Assembly: GCA_951812305.1 (NCBI GenBank) | Contig: CATOSB010000006.1 | Span: forward strand, 124,001-188,000 | Direction: 5' to 3' | Length of the DNA stretch: 64,000 nucleotides | Source of the DNA: an uncultured Paracoccaceae bacterium | GTDB taxonomy: Bacteria > Pseudomonadota > Alphaproteobacteria > Rhodobacterales > Rhodobacteraceae | Shown here: piece by piece, positions 18,639 to 28,901 of the stretch | Layout of the letters: every line of letters starts with the position of its first letter | Numbering within the stretch: position 1 is the stretch's first letter | Position numbers and translations under genes: made by a program | Notes under the pieces: generated by a model | What the model was told of the DNA's origin: nothing | Database searches by the model: none | Seen by the model: the letters and a program-made list of their open reading frames with translations, nothing else

Positions 18639-18736
18639 ACAAAAATTCAGCGATGACAGAAAACAGTCATCGGCATATGATGGCCTGAAAGAACGATAAG
18701 ATTTCGACAAGAAAGTCGAGGCAAGGCAGGGCATCC

Positions 18737-20482
18737 GTGTCGCACCACAACCCGCTATCCGAGCGCGTAACGCGTTGGATGAACCGCTTCCATGCGTGGC
18801 GGGCGACCTTTGGTCGGGCGGCGGCGGGGTTTGTCTCGCAACCGGAACCCAAGACAATCGGTCGCGTGGCGCGCGGGCGGCAGCTTTGCGCCGGGAACTT
18901 TCTGTTCGCCGGACGGGTTGTCGAGGCGCCGGGCAAAAGCATTTGGGATCTTGGTGTCGCTGACCGCAACTTCAACGAGGAATTGCACGGCTTTGCCTGG
19001 CTTGATGATCTGGCCGCCTCTGGCGACCCAAAGGCGCGCAGCATTGCACAGGAATGGACGCGACAATGGGTCAGAAGATATGGCCACGGAACGGGCGAGG
19101 GCTGGACCCCCGACCTGACCGGACGCCGGCTGATCCGCTGGATCAACCACGCGATTTTTCTGCTGACGGCGCAGGAAAAGGAAACTTCAGATGGGTTTTA
19201 TCGTTCGCTGGGGCAGCAAACCGTCTTTCTCGCCCGACGCTGGCACACGACCAACAGCGGCGTGCCCCGGTTCGAGGCGCTGACGGGGCTGATCTATGCC
19301 GGTCTGGCGACCATCGGCATGGATGTCTATGTCGACCCGGCGGTGAAGGCGCTGGCCAGGGAATGCCGTACCGATATTGACGAACACGGCGGAATACCAA
19401 GCCGGAACCCCGAAGAGCTGCTTGAGATTTTCACACTCCTGAACTGGGCCGCGTCTGCATTGGCCGAAGCCGGGAAAATCCCCCCAAAGGCGCTGCTTGA
19501 GGCAATCGAACGAACGGCGCCGACACTGCGCGCGCTGCGCCATTCCGACGGCAGTCTGGCGCGTTTTCATGGCGGTGGTCGCGGGCTTGACGGACGGCTC
19601 GACAATGCGCTGGCAAGTTCCGGTATTCGCACCCCGCCGCGCGCGGGGTTGGCGATGGGATATGCGCGCCTGTCCGCCGGCCGGACATCTGTGATCATCG
19701 ATGTCGCCCCGCCGCCGCATGGCCCGACCAGCCAAACCGCGCACGCGTCAACACTTGCATTTGAACTGACGTCAGGCCGTCGCGCGGTGATCGTAAATTG
19801 TGGCTCCGGCGTGCCGTTCGGTGCGAAATGGGCGGCGGCGGGTCGTCTGACTGCGTTGCATTCGACACTTGAGATAAAAGGCCACTCCTCGGCGATCTTC
19901 GGCACGCGGGGGTTCTGGGGCGATCAGACCGTCCCGCCGCCTCGCGTTCCCGGCGATGTGCGAATGCAATCGCGCGGCGATACCGGCGGCACCGGGTTGA
20001 TCGCCGGGCATGACGGTTACGTCAAAACCCACGGCCTGACCCATGTGCGTACGATTGAACTGGCCAGAGATGGTCGTGGGCTGGTGGGTGACGACACGCT
20101 GGCCACGATATCCAAGGATGACAACAGGCAATTCGACAGGATGCTGGATCAGACCGGGTTGAGCGGTATTCCCTTTAACGTGCACTTCCATCTTCACCCC
20201 GAGGCCGATGCCACACTCGACATGGGCGGCGCGGCGGTCTCGGTGGCCCTGCGCAGCGGCGAAATCTGGATTTTCCGCCATGACGGCGTTGGCGAATTGA
20301 GCCTGGAGGGCAGTTTTTTCCTCGAGAAGGGTCGCCTGAAGCCGCGCGCGACAAAACAGATCGTCCTGTCCGCCAAGGCCGTCGAATACGCAACCCGCGT
20401 GCGCTGGACCTTCGCCAAAGCACAGGATACACCGACCCATCTGCGTGATCTGGAGCGTGATGAAAGCCAGATCGTGGGGTAA
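18737..20482 (+). CDS. Heparinase II/III family protein
   Basis: This 581-aa protein has an N-terminal alpha/alpha toroid-like region (for example LIRWINHAIFLLTAQEKE and SGVPRFEALTGLIYAGLATI) and a C-terminal beta region with HASTLAFELTSGRRAVIVNC and ALHSTLEIKGHSSA. This arrangement is typical of alphaproteobacterial heparinase II/III homologues found beside rsmB and purH. No signal peptide is visible. The substrate is unknown, and a polysaccharide-lyase role is inferred from family. The start is GTG at 18737. Confidence 0.85.
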   Translation: MSHHNPLSERVTRWMNRFHAWRATFGRAAAGFVSQPEPKTIGRVARGRQLCAGNFLFAGRVVEAPGKSIWDLGVADRNFNEELHGFAWLDDLAASGDPKARSIAQEWTRQWVRRYGHGTGEGWTPDLTGRRLIRWINHAIFLLTAQEKETSDGFYRSLGQQTVFLARRWHTTNSGVPRFEALTGLIYAGLATIGMDVYVDPAVKALARECRTDIDEHGGIPSRNPEELLEIFTLLNWAASALAEAGKIPPKALLEAIERTAPTLRALRHSDGSLARFHGGGRGLDGRLDNALASSGIRTPPRAGLAMGYARLSAGRTSVIIDVAPPPHGPTSQTAHASTLAFELTSGRRAVIVNCGSGVPFGAKWAAAGRLTALHSTLEIKGHSSAIFGTRGFWGDQTVPPPRVPGDVRMQSRGDTGGTGLIAGHDGYVKTHGLTHVRTIELARDGRGLVGDDTLATISKDDNRQFDRMLDQTGLSGIPFNVHFHLHPEADATLDMGGAAVSVALRSGEIWIFRHDGVGELSLEGSFFLEKGRLKPRATKQIVLSAKAVEYATRVRWTFAKAQDTPTHLRDLERDESQIVG

Positions 20483-20587
20483 GAGCGTCAGGTGTCGGAA
20501 AGCTGAATTGGCTTCAAAGCAGGCATTCGAATTGCTTCCAAGACGTTTCGGGCTTTGCCCGAAAGTCGTTGAAAACAATCCGACGAA

Positions 20588-20638
20588 CCGGGGGGCCAAC
20601 CCCCCGGACCCCCCGAAGTATTTATGGCCAGATGAAAG
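20588..20638 (+). repeat. R2 GC-rich intergenic repeat, copy 1
   Basis: GGGGGGCCAACCCCCCGGA runs on into CCCCCCGAAGTATTTATGG and CCAGATGAAAG. The G/C arms can form a hairpin. The same motif recurs at 29437-29487 and, without the hairpin, at 49111-49134. It lies between the heparinase-like gene and purH. Confidence 0.75.
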
Positions 20639-20866
20639 AGCCCGGGGGACAGGTGTGAGGGTCCGTTCAAGACCGGTCGCGGCGCACCTTCATTCACGTA
20701 GCGAAAGTTAAAAGCCGACAAATCACCCCGACATTTCGGGTGCCCGATCTGCGCCATTGTCGCGATGCCGATTCCGCCAAACTGCGACCATTTTGAGATT
20801 TCATCCGGACCCCATACATCATATAGCCAGCGCCAACTGAAAACTCCGCCGATTGGACCCTGCCGT

Positions 20867-22456
20867 ATGACCGACCTCGCCCCTGTGCGCCGCGCCCTTC
20901 TTTCCGTCTCAGACAAAACCGGACTGATCGAATTCGGCAAGGCGCTTGCTGCGCGCGGGATCGAACTTCTCTCCACCGGCGGCACGGCGAAAGCGCTGCG
21001 CGAGGCCGGGTTGGATGTAACGGATGTGGCCGAAATCACGGGATTCCCCGAAATGATGGACGGCCGTGTCAAAACACTGCATCCGGCGGTGCATGGCGGG
21101 CTTTTGGCGCTGCGCGACAACGCTGAACACAAGGCAGCGATGGAAACGCATGGAATTGGCGGTATCGATCTTTTGGTCGTCAATCTATACCCGTTCGAGG
21201 CCACAGTCGCCGCCGGCGCAGACTATGATGATTGCATCGAAAATATCGACATCGGCGGACCCGCGATGATCCGCGCGGCGGCCAAGAACCATGCCTTTGT
21301 GAATGTCGTGGTGGATGTTGAGGATTACGCGACCGTGTTGTCCGAACTCGACGCAAACGACGGCGCAACGAAATATGCGTTCCGCCAGAAACTGGCGCTG
21401 ACGGCCTATGCCCGCACCGCTGCTTACGACGCTGCTGTGTCCGGCTGGATGGCCAATGCCCTGAACGATCCCGCCCCGCGCCGCCGTGCGTTTGCCGGTG
21501 GCGAGGGCACAACGCTGCGCTATGGCGAAAACCCGCATCAACAGGCCGTATTCTACAAGGACGGATCCGCGCGCCCCGGCGTGGCGACCGCCAAGCAACA
21601 TCAGGGCAAGGAACTCAGCTACAACAACATCAACGACACCGACGCCGCGTTTGAACTGATCAGCGAATTCGCCCCCGAGGCCGGCCCCGCTTGCGCGATC
21701 ATCAAACACGCCAACCCCTGTGGCGTCGCGACCGGGGCCACCCTGGCACAGGCCTATTCCCGCGCGTTTGACTGCGACCGGACCAGCGCGTTTGGCGGGA
21801 TCATCGCCTTGAATCAGCCGCTGGACGGCGAAACGGCAGAGGCGATCACAGGCATCCTGACAGAGGTGGTGATCGCCCCCGGCGCGGATGCGGCGGCGAA
21901 AGAAATCTTCGCGGGCAAAAAAAACCTGCGGCTCCTGACGACCGAGGGGTTGGCCGACCCTACCTCCTCTGGAAACGCCGTGCGGCAGGTCGCGGGCGGC
22001 TGGCTGGTGCAGGATCGCGACAATGGGCGTGTCGGCCCGGACGATCTGAAGATCGTCACCAAACGCGCCCCGACCGGGGATGAACTGCGCGACCTTTTGT
22101 TCGCGTGGACCGTTGCGAAACATGTAAAATCCAACGCCATCGTCTATGCCAAGAACGCCGCAACTGTTGGCATTGGCGCAGGCCAGATGAGCCGGGTGGA
22201 CAGCTCGACAATCGCCGCGCTTAAAGCGCAAAGAATGGCCGAGGAAATTGGCGTGTCCGAGACACCTGCAAAGGGTTCGGTTGTGGCATCGGACGCTTTC
22301 TTTCCCTTCCCCGATGGCCTGTTGGCGGCGGCAAAAGCGGGTGCGACGGCCGTGATCCAACCCGGCGGCGCAATGCGCGATGATCAGGTGATCGACGCCG
22401 CGAACGAGGCCGGATTGGCGATGGTCTTTACAGGTCAACGGCACTTCCGGCATTAA
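20867..22456 (+). CDS. purH: Bifunctional AICAR formyltransferase / IMP cyclohydrolase
   Basis: PurH catalyses the last two steps of IMP synthesis. The 529-aa product is the family length. The N-terminal MGS-like cyclohydrolase domain has [45 protein letters not shown] and HGGLLALRD. The C-terminal transformylase domain has [22 protein letters not shown] and [20 protein letters not shown]. The frame is open upstream to 20765, but the ATG at 20867 fits the family N-terminus. It is followed 5 bp later by lspA. Confidence 0.96.
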   Translation: MTDLAPVRRALLSVSDKTGLIEFGKALAARGIELLSTGGTAKALREAGLDVTDVAEITGFPEMMDGRVKTLHPAVHGGLLALRDNAEHKAAMETHGIGGIDLLVVNLYPFEATVAAGADYDDCIENIDIGGPAMIRAAAKNHAFVNVVVDVEDYATVLSELDANDGATKYAFRQKLALTAYARTAAYDAAVSGWMANALNDPAPRRRAFAGGEGTTLRYGENPHQQAVFYKDGSARPGVATAKQHQGKELSYNNINDTDAAFELISEFAPEAGPACAIIKHANPCGVATGATLAQAYSRAFDCDRTSAFGGIIALNQPLDGETAEAITGILTEVVIAPGADAAAKEIFAGKKNLRLLTTEGLADPTSSGNAVRQVAGGWLVQDRDNGRVGPDDLKIVTKRAPTGDELRDLLFAWTVAKHVKSNAIVYAKNAATVGIGAGQMSRVDSSTIAALKAQRMAEEIGVSETPAKGSVVASDAFFPFPDGLLAAAKAGATAVIQPGGAMRDDQVIDAANEAGLAMVFTGQRHFRH

Positions 22457-22461
22457 GGCTT

Positions 22462-22929
22462 ATGCGCTGGATGTATCTTGTTGCTTTGGTGGTGTTTCTG
22501 GCCGATCAGGTCAGCAAATATTACGTGCTGCGGTTCCTTCGTCTGGATATCCGTCTGGCGATTGATGTCATCCCGCCGTATTTCAACCTGCGCATGGCGT
22601 GGAATACCGGCATCAATTTCGGCTGGATTGCCAGCGAACAGGATCTGACACGATGGATCCTGATCGGCGTTGCCCTGATGATCACAATCTGGGTGGTATG
22701 GTGGATGACGCGCGAACACCGGACTATAGCGCGCGTTGCTGCGGGGTTCCTGATCGGCGGCGCGCTTGGCAATGTCGTGGACCGGCTGGTCTATGGCGCA
22801 GTGGCCGATTTCATCAACACGTCCTGCTGCGGGATTGACAACCCGTTCGCCTATAACATCGCCGACATTGCAATATTTGCCGGCGCCATCGGGCTGATCC
22901 TGTTCACCGGAGAGCGAAAGACCGCGTGA
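22462..22929 (+). CDS. lspA: Lipoprotein signal peptidase (signal peptidase II)
   Basis: LspA cleaves prolipoproteins after lipid modification in the inner membrane. The 155-aa product has four hydrophobic spans. It contains FLADQVSKYYV, FNLRMAWNTGINFG and the two catalytic aspartates, Asp116 (GAVADF) and Asp135 (FAYNIADIAI). It sits between purH and a lipoprotein gene that is a likely substrate. Confidence 0.94.
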   Translation: MRWMYLVALVVFLADQVSKYYVLRFLRLDIRLAIDVIPPYFNLRMAWNTGINFGWIASEQDLTRWILIGVALMITIWVVWWMTREHRTIARVAAGFLIGGALGNVVDRLVYGAVADFINTSCCGIDNPFAYNIADIAIFAGAIGLILFTGERKTA

Positions 22930-22982
22930 CGCCGCGAAAATCTTGCGGTAAACAAATGCCAAACAGGTGAGGGGCCGCGTAA

Positions 22983-23513
22983 ATGCAGGCTTTGGGCATG
23001 AAATTCGTTCTTTTGTTGCTGTGCATCGGCGTGGTGGCCGGATGCAGCCGCAATAAGGAACCAAAACTTCTGAACATCACATCCAGCACACAGGGACCGG
23101 ATGAATTTGCGATTATCCCAAACAAGCCGCTGGAAGAGCCTGAAGATTTCGCCGCCCTGCCAGCACCGACACCCGGCGGCAAAAATCGCGTCGATCAGAC
23201 CCCGACCGATGATGCCATTGCCGCACTGGGCGGCAACCCCGCTGTCGTATCGCGTGGGATATCCTCCGGTGACGCAGGGATCGTGAACCATGCCAGCCGC
23301 TATGGCCGTGACGGGTCAATCCGGCAGAAACTGGCGGCAGAAGACCTTGAATTCCGCCGCCGCAACGACGGCCGCATTCTTGAACGCCTGTTCAACGTCA
23401 ACGTTTATTTCAAAGCCTATCGGCGCATGTCGCTGGACCAATATGCCGAACTGGAACGGTTCCGCCGCATCGGCGTGCGCACCCCAGCCGCACCGCCGGA
23501 GGTGGTCGAATAA
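22983..23513 (+). CDS. DUF3035 lipoprotein
   Basis: This 176-aa lipoprotein has a hydrophobic leader and lipobox VVAGC, followed by a mature part containing GPDEFAIIPNKPLEEPEDFA and ALPAPTPGG, which is the DUF3035 signature. The family is widespread in alphaproteobacteria, and some members are linked to the BAM outer-membrane assembly complex. That role is inference here. A second ATG at 22998 (MKFVLLLL) is a possible start. It lies just downstream of lspA. Confidence 0.85.
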   Translation: MQALGMKFVLLLLCIGVVAGCSRNKEPKLLNITSSTQGPDEFAIIPNKPLEEPEDFAALPAPTPGGKNRVDQTPTDDAIAALGGNPAVVSRGISSGDAGIVNHASRYGRDGSIRQKLAAEDLEFRRRNDGRILERLFNVNVYFKAYRRMSLDQYAELERFRRIGVRTPAAPPEVVE

Positions 23514-23582
23514 CAGGGTTCGGGACTTTCGGGTGTCATTCTCGACACTAGAAAAATTCGGTTCTGATGTGATTAATTGCCC

Positions 23583-23756
23583 CGCGCGGAATCAAGGCCC
23601 CTCGGGCCGCCGCGCGATCGCCTGCCCGTCCCGGCGGGCTGGCGATTTGGCTGATCAGGGTTCAATCTTTTGATTTCGTACGGACTTGGCTGGCATAAAG
23701 CGTGTCGTTGAGACGTTGCATCGCCACCCCACGGGCAGGCGTTCGCGCGTCTTGTC
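23583..23756 (-). repeat. R1 intergenic repeat, copy C (subtype II, inverted)
   Basis: This full-length copy is on the minus strand. It has GCGGAATCAAGG...CGCGCGATCGCCTGCCCG at one end and CATCGCCACCCCACGGGCAG at the other. It fills much of the 440-bp gap between the DUF3035 gene and the M16 peptidase pair; nothing else was recognised in that gap. Confidence 0.75.
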
Positions 23757-23952
23757 AACTCGTCGGTCTAGACGGGCCGCTAACGACAAAGCGCCACCGA
23801 AAGTGAACTTGGTGTAGTTTGGAAAACTCAGACAACATCCCCAAATTTGGCCAGTATCCCCACAACCCCTCACTTCTGCGTAACATGCCTTGATGCGCGG
23901 GCATTGAGGTGTAGGTTCCCTTTCAACCTGTCCGCGTTTGATTGGAGAAGCG

Positions 23953-25284
23953 ATGCGTCGCCTGTTTTTAGGTTTCATTTTCTGGGCCACCGCCGGAATG
24001 GCATTCGCCGCAGAGGTCACTGATTTCACGCTCGACAATGGAATGCAGGTGGTGGTGATCGAAGATCACCGCGCGCCGGTTGTCGTTCATATGGTCTGGT
24101 ACAAAGCTGGTGCCGCCGATGAACCCCCCGGCAAATCCGGCATCGCGCATTATCTGGAACACCTTCTGTTCAAGGGGACCGACACATTGGCACCCGGCGA
24201 ATTCTCCTCAACGGTTGCAATGAATGGCGGCACGGACAACGCCTTCACGTCCTGGGATTACACGGGTTATCACCAACGCGTCGCCGCTGACCGGCTGGAA
24301 TTGATGATGCGCATGGAAAGCGACCGGATGCGAAACCTGCGCCTGTCGGATCGCGATATTCTGACGGAACGCGACGTGATCATTGAAGAGCGAAATCAGC
24401 GCACTGAAAATGACCCCGGTGCCTTATTCGGCGAACAGCGCCGTGCCGCGCAATATTTGAACCACCCCTATGGCATCCCGATTATCGGATGGAAGCATGA
24501 GGCAAACGCACTGACGCTGGACGACGCGCTGGCGTTTTATCGCAAATACTATGCGCCCAACAATGCGATCCTGATTGTGGCCGGGGACGTCGAACCGGGC
24601 GAAGTCTTAACGCTTGCTAACAAATATTACGGCGTTCTTGAACCGACGCCCGGGCTTGGTGAACGGATGCGCCCATCAGAACCGCCGCAACTGTCCGAAC
24701 GCCGGTTGATATTCGAAGACCCGCGCGCGTCAGAGCCTTACGTGATCCGCACCTATCTGGCGCCAGAACGTGACCCCGGCGCGCAGGAGGAAGCGGCAGC
24801 ACTGACGCTGCTGTCCGATCTGCTGGGGGGAAATACGGCGACCTCGGTTCTGGGAAAGAAACTGGTCTTTGGAAGTGAAGAGGCGATCTATGCCTCTGCC
24901 TTTTATCAGGGCCTCAGTCACGACGACTCCAACTTTGGCGTGTTCATCGTGCCCAAGCCCGATGTCTCTCTGGAAGATGCCGAAACTGCTTTGGACCGGG
25001 CCTTGGCCGAATTTCTGGAGGAAGGTATCGACGCGGAACAATTCGCCCGCATCAAGCAACAGATCAAGGCCAGCCGTATCTATGCCGAGGATTCCACATC
25101 GAGCCTGGCGCGCCGCTACGGCGCCGCTTTGACCTCGGGCCTGACTGTCGAAGATGTGCAGGCGTGGCCGGACATCTTGCAGGCCGTCACGGAAGAGGAC
25201 GTTCTGGCCGCCGCCGCGCGCCTGTTTGATCGCAAACGCGCGGTCACCGGATGGATGAAACGCCCCGAGGAGGTTACGCAATGA
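23953..25284 (+). CDS. M16 family zinc peptidase (pitrilysin-like), active subunit
   Basis: This is a periplasmic or secreted metallopeptidase of 443 aa. From the ATG at 23953 (GGAGAAG upstream) a signal peptide (RLFLGFIFWATAGMAFA) precedes the M16 N-terminal domain. The inverted zinc motif H66-Y-L-E-H70 is intact (SGIAHYLEHLLFKGT), and the downstream region TERDVIIEERNQR carries the third ligand. A C-terminal M16 domain follows. The stop overlaps the start of the second M16 gene, indicating a heterodimer made from one operon. Confidence 0.92.
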   Translation: MRRLFLGFIFWATAGMAFAAEVTDFTLDNGMQVVVIEDHRAPVVVHMVWYKAGAADEPPGKSGIAHYLEHLLFKGTDTLAPGEFSSTVAMNGGTDNAFTSWDYTGYHQRVAADRLELMMRMESDRMRNLRLSDRDILTERDVIIEERNQRTENDPGALFGEQRRAAQYLNHPYGIPIIGWKHEANALTLDDALAFYRKYYAPNNAILIVAGDVEPGEVLTLANKYYGVLEPTPGLGERMRPSEPPQLSERRLIFEDPRASEPYVIRTYLAPERDPGAQEEAAALTLLSDLLGGNTATSVLGKKLVFGSEEAIYASAFYQGLSHDDSNFGVFIVPKPDVSLEDAETALDRALAEFLEEGIDAEQFARIKQQIKASRIYAEDSTSSLARRYGAALTSGLTVEDVQAWPDILQAVTEEDVLAAAARLFDRKRAVTGWMKRPEEVTQ

Positions 25285-26582
25285 GCCGTCTGTTTTGGGC
25301 CGTTCTGGCCGCGCTTTCTCTGACCACAACCGCAAATGCGGCGGTCGAAATTCAGGACGTCAAATCTCCGGGTGGCATCACCGCGTGGTTGGTGGAAGAA
25401 CATCAGATCCCCTTTGTCGCGCTGGAAATCCGCCTCAAGGGCGGTGCATCGCTGGACGCCCCAGGCAAGCGAGGGGCGATCAATTTGATGACCGGGCTGA
25501 TCGAAGAAGGTGCGGGCGAGATGTCGGCGCAGGATTTCGCAGCGGCACAGGAGGCCTTGGCCGCGCGGTTTGACTTCGATGTGCATGACGATGCGCTGTC
25601 CGTTTCGGCGCGATTTCTAACCGAGAACCGGGATGAGTCGATTGCCTTGCTGAAATCCGCGCTGAACGAACCCCGGTTCGATCAGGACGCAGTGGACCGG
25701 GTGCGCGGTCAGGTTCTGTCGATCCTTCGATCCGACGCGAAAGATCCTGACACGATTGTCGGCAATCGCTGGTCGGAGATGGTCTATGGCGATCACCCAT
25801 ATGCTACGGCTTTGGAGGGCACGATTGAAAGCGTCGGAGCGCTGACCCGTGATGATGTCGTTGCGGCCCACAAAGCGGTGCTGACACGCGACAAGCTGTT
25901 TGTCGGCGCTGTCGGGGATATCACGGCGGAAGAGCTTGGCGCGTTGCTGGATGATTTGCTGGGCGGGTTGCCGGAAAGCGGCGCGCCGATGCCGGAGGTG
26001 GCAGAGCTGACGTTTTCGGGTGATGTCGAGGTGGTCGACTTTGAAACGCCGCAATCGGTCGCGCTGTTCGGCCACGCGGGAATTCACCGTGAGGATCCGG
26101 ATTTCTTTCCGGCATTCGTGTTGAACACGGTGTTGGGCGCGGGCAGTTTTGACAGCCGGTTGATGAAGGAAGTGCGCGAGAAACGTGGGCTGACCTACGG
26201 AGTTTACACTTATCTGGCGGGGCGGGATTATGCCGATCTGATGGTGGGGCGCGTGGCGTCGGCCAATGACCGGATTGCCGAGGCGATTGACGTCATCCGT
26301 GAGCAATGGGCGCAGATTGCCGAGGAAGGCGTTTCGCGGGAAGAGCTGGAACTGGCCAAGACATACATGACCGGTGCCTATCCTTTGCGGTTTGACGGCA
26401 ACGCGCGGATTGCGGGGATACTGGTGGGGATGCAATTGGGGGATTTGCCGATCGATTATATCCCGACGCGTAACGACAAGGTCTGGGCGGTGACGTCGGA
26501 GGACGTGAAGCGCGTAGCGAAGCGGTTGCTGGATTCCGAGGCGCTGACCTTTGTGGTGGTGGGGCAGCCTGAAGGGTTGTGA
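25281..26582 (+). CDS. M16 family peptidase homologue lacking the zinc motif
   Basis: This 433-aa partner of the preceding gene starts in an ATGA overlap. It has a signal peptide (LFWAVLAALSLTTTANA) and two M16 domains. At the position of HxxEH it reads GKRGAINLMTGLIEEGAG, so zinc binding is lost. The C-terminal part retains EVREKRGLTYGVYTYLAG, which in M16 B-type subunits helps form the substrate chamber. It is probably the non-catalytic subunit. Confidence 0.9.
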   Translation: MSRLFWAVLAALSLTTTANAAVEIQDVKSPGGITAWLVEEHQIPFVALEIRLKGGASLDAPGKRGAINLMTGLIEEGAGEMSAQDFAAAQEALAARFDFDVHDDALSVSARFLTENRDESIALLKSALNEPRFDQDAVDRVRGQVLSILRSDAKDPDTIVGNRWSEMVYGDHPYATALEGTIESVGALTRDDVVAAHKAVLTRDKLFVGAVGDITAEELGALLDDLLGGLPESGAPMPEVAELTFSGDVEVVDFETPQSVALFGHAGIHREDPDFFPAFVLNTVLGAGSFDSRLMKEVREKRGLTYGVYTYLAGRDYADLMVGRVASANDRIAEAIDVIREQWAQIAEEGVSREELELAKTYMTGAYPLRFDGNARIAGILVGMQLGDLPIDYIPTRNDKVWAVTSEDVKRVAKRLLDSEALTFVVVGQPEGL

Positions 26583-26790
26583 CGCTTGGTTATTCGCGAC
26601 TGGCCGGAAAATGTTTCGCATGCGAAACAATTGACCGCTTGGTCAAAAATTATTTAATATTTACAAAGTGTTAATGAGCTTCTGTGACGTGGGACGGCAA
26701 TCGACGAAACGACTGCGATATTTCGCGCGACCGATCAGAGTGAACACTTGCGATGATGGGCCGGAGCGGACGTTTGTTGATTTGGCAATG

Positions 26791-26960
26791 AGACGCGCGA
26801 TTGCCTGCCCGTGGGGTGGCGTTGCAACCTTGCAGGGATACTAAATTTATCCCAGTCAAGTCCGTAGAACATCAAAGGCTTGCGCCCAACCTCATCAAAT
26901 CGCCAGCCCGTGGGGACGGGCAGGCGATCGCGCGGCGCCTGCGGCTTGATTCCGCGCGTG
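26791..26960 (+). repeat. R1 intergenic repeat, copy D (subtype II)
   Basis: This complete plus-strand copy starts GCGCGATTGCCTGCCCGTGG. It has a TTTATCCCAGTCAAGTCCGT centre and ends GCGGCGCCTGCGGCTTGATT, then CCGCGCG. It lies between the convergent M16 pair and the mechanosensitive channel gene, a 430-bp gap where nothing else was recognised. Confidence 0.8.
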
Positions 26961-27014
26961 TGTGGCACTTCGCGGCGTGGTTTATGAGCCAATATTGCCG
27001 TTTTTGCGTAAGCT

Positions 27015-28307
27015 CTACGCCTCACCCTTCATATGCACCACACGCTGCGGATAGGGGATCTCGATCCCGGCATCCTTCAGAGCATTCCAGATCAGAAACA
27101 GGACATCAGAGGTGTACTTGTTGTCACCATCATCGATGCCATTCACCCAAAATTCGACCGCGAAGTTAATACCGCTGTCGCCGAAACCCCGCAGCTCGCA
27201 ATCAAGCGGATAAGGTTTTTTCAGCACGTCCTTGTGCTTGGCCACCGCCGCCTCGACCAGCGGCGGGATCTCGTTGATGTCGGTGTCATAGCTGACGGAA
27301 AAATCCGCCTCATACCGGTTGGCAGACCCGCTGTCAGAATAGTTGACCACGCGGGTGGTGATGAAATCCTCGTTCGGCACAACGATCCAACGACCGTCAT
27401 AGGTTTCCAAAATCATGGCGCGGGCGGTTGTCTTGATGATCGTCCCGGCCTCGCCGCCGTCCAGTTCAACGTAATCGCCGACCGTGGCCTGCCCTTCGAG
27501 CAGAAGGATGATGCCGGAGATGAAATTGGCGGCGATCTTTTGCAGGCCGAAACCTAGACCGACGCCGACGGCACCACCAAGGACAGCGAGCGTCGTCAGG
27601 TCGATGCCAAGGATGTTCATCAGGATCAGGAACGCGGCGCCGAAAATCAGGATTTCGGCGGTCTTGGCCGAAAGCTGGCGCATGGCGGGGCGCATTTCCT
27701 GCTTTTCGATATAAGCGCTGGATTGCTGGTTCGACCATTGGCCAAGCCAGAACAGGACCGAACCGAAGACCACCGCGCGGATAACCGCAAGAATCGAGAA
27801 CTGGATGTTGCCGACGCCGACAGTGGTGGCTTCAAGCTGCACCAGAACCGGGTCGAGTATGCCGAGCGCGTAAAGTGCCGCGACCGGGATCAGGATGTAT
27901 TTGCCCAGAAGCCTGAGGAATGGTTCCTGTATGATGTCCTTAACCAACGCCCGGACGGCGAGGAACAGGAACACGCGCTTGCCAAAGGCGATGACCGCGC
28001 CGGAGCCGAAAAGCGAGCGCGTGACCTGTTCGCCAATGCCGGTGAAAGCATAGGCGAGGACGGGCAAAAGCAGTGGCAGAAAGATCAGAACAAAGCGGCG
28101 GATGCGCGCGAGGTAGCTGTCGCTTTCCTCTGGCGGGGTCAGCAGCCGCGAGATCAGGGGAGCAAGCCGTTTACTGGCAAACCATGCGGCAATGAAGGCC
28201 ACGATCAACAGCGCGAATTGTGACCACGCGGCGGGGCTTAACAGCCAACTTTCCGCCAGAGCCAATCCCTGTTCGACATATCCCTTAAGGTCTTCCAGCA
28301 TGTTCAA
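27015..28307 (-). CDS. Mechanosensitive ion channel, MscS family
   Basis: This 430-aa inner-membrane protein has about six hydrophobic spans in its N-terminal 240 residues. The pore-lining helix follows (LAVLGGAVGVGLGFGLQKIA then ANFISGIILL), and then the MscS beta domain (GDYVELDGGEAGTIIKTTAR, IVVPNEDFITTRVVNYS). The extra N-terminal helices place it with the larger MscS-like channels rather than the three-span MscS. It probably protects against osmotic downshift. Confidence 0.92.
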   Translation of the reverse strand: MNMLEDLKGYVEQGLALAESWLLSPAAWSQFALLIVAFIAAWFASKRLAPLISRLLTPPEESDSYLARIRRFVLIFLPLLLPVLAYAFTGIGEQVTRSLFGSGAVIAFGKRVFLFLAVRALVKDIIQEPFLRLLGKYILIPVAALYALGILDPVLVQLEATTVGVGNIQFSILAVIRAVVFGSVLFWLGQWSNQQSSAYIEKQEMRPAMRQLSAKTAEILIFGAAFLILMNILGIDLTTLAVLGGAVGVGLGFGLQKIAANFISGIILLLEGQATVGDYVELDGGEAGTIIKTTARAMILETYDGRWIVVPNEDFITTRVVNYSDSGSANRYEADFSVSYDTDINEIPPLVEAAVAKHKDVLKKPYPLDCELRGFGDSGINFAVEFWVNGIDDGDNKYTSDVLFLIWNALKDAGIEIPYPQRVVHMKGEA

Positions 28308-28385
28308 CTACTCACACGTCTTGCCCTGAATTTCGGTTGGCTTCATGCTCTGGCATTGGATTGCCCGGCTGACAAGGTGTGAGAC

Positions 28386-28682
28386 TTGGACGAATTCCCC
28401 ATATGCCCGTTATGTGAACGTCCGATCCCGCCTGATGTGCCGCAATCGGTGCATCATCTGGTGCCCCGTTCAAAAGGCGGGCGTGGTGGGGAAGCGGTGT
28501 TGTTGCATCACATCTGCCACAAGGAAATCCATGCCGAGTTGAGTGAGACGGAAATTGCACGGGACTTCGCGACGATTGCCGAATTACGGACGCATCCGCG
28601 GATCGCGAGGTTCATCGCGTGGGTGGATAAACGTCCGCCGGGGTTTCTGTCGCGTGTGCCGGGGCCGCGGCGGAAGCGCTAG
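28386..28682 (+). CDS. HNH endonuclease-like protein
   Basis: This 98-aa product has a compact HNH fold: CPLCERPIPP (first zinc knuckle), SVHHLVPRSKGGRGGEAV and LHHICHKEIHAELSE. This gives the HH...N-like...H pattern of the family. The start is TTG, since an in-frame stop lies just upstream. Such small HNH proteins are common stand-alone genes, and whether this one is a nuclease is unknown. Confidence 0.8.
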   Translation: MDEFPICPLCERPIPPDVPQSVHHLVPRSKGGRGGEAVLLHHICHKEIHAELSETEIARDFATIAELRTHPRIARFIAWVDKRPPGFLSRVPGPRRKR

Positions 28683-28901
28683 AAATTCTCTTCGGGACAA
28701 GTTCTTGCGTGTTGTCCCCAGGTATTTCGCTGTAATCCACAACATATTGCGGTTGCCGCGAAAATAACGCTTTACACGGTGATTCGCGGTGCACTACCGT
28801 ATCTTGTAGGGGGAGGTGGCAAATCACCTATCCCTTCGAGCAGGCAACGGTATCTTGGGGGCAACGATCCCTCAAGGGACGATAAAAAGCGAGGCCGGGA
28901 C

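Noticed and set aside
28312..28560. Minus-strand frame opposite the HNH gene
   Set aside because: The zinc-knuckle and HNH motifs on the plus strand identify the real coding strand.
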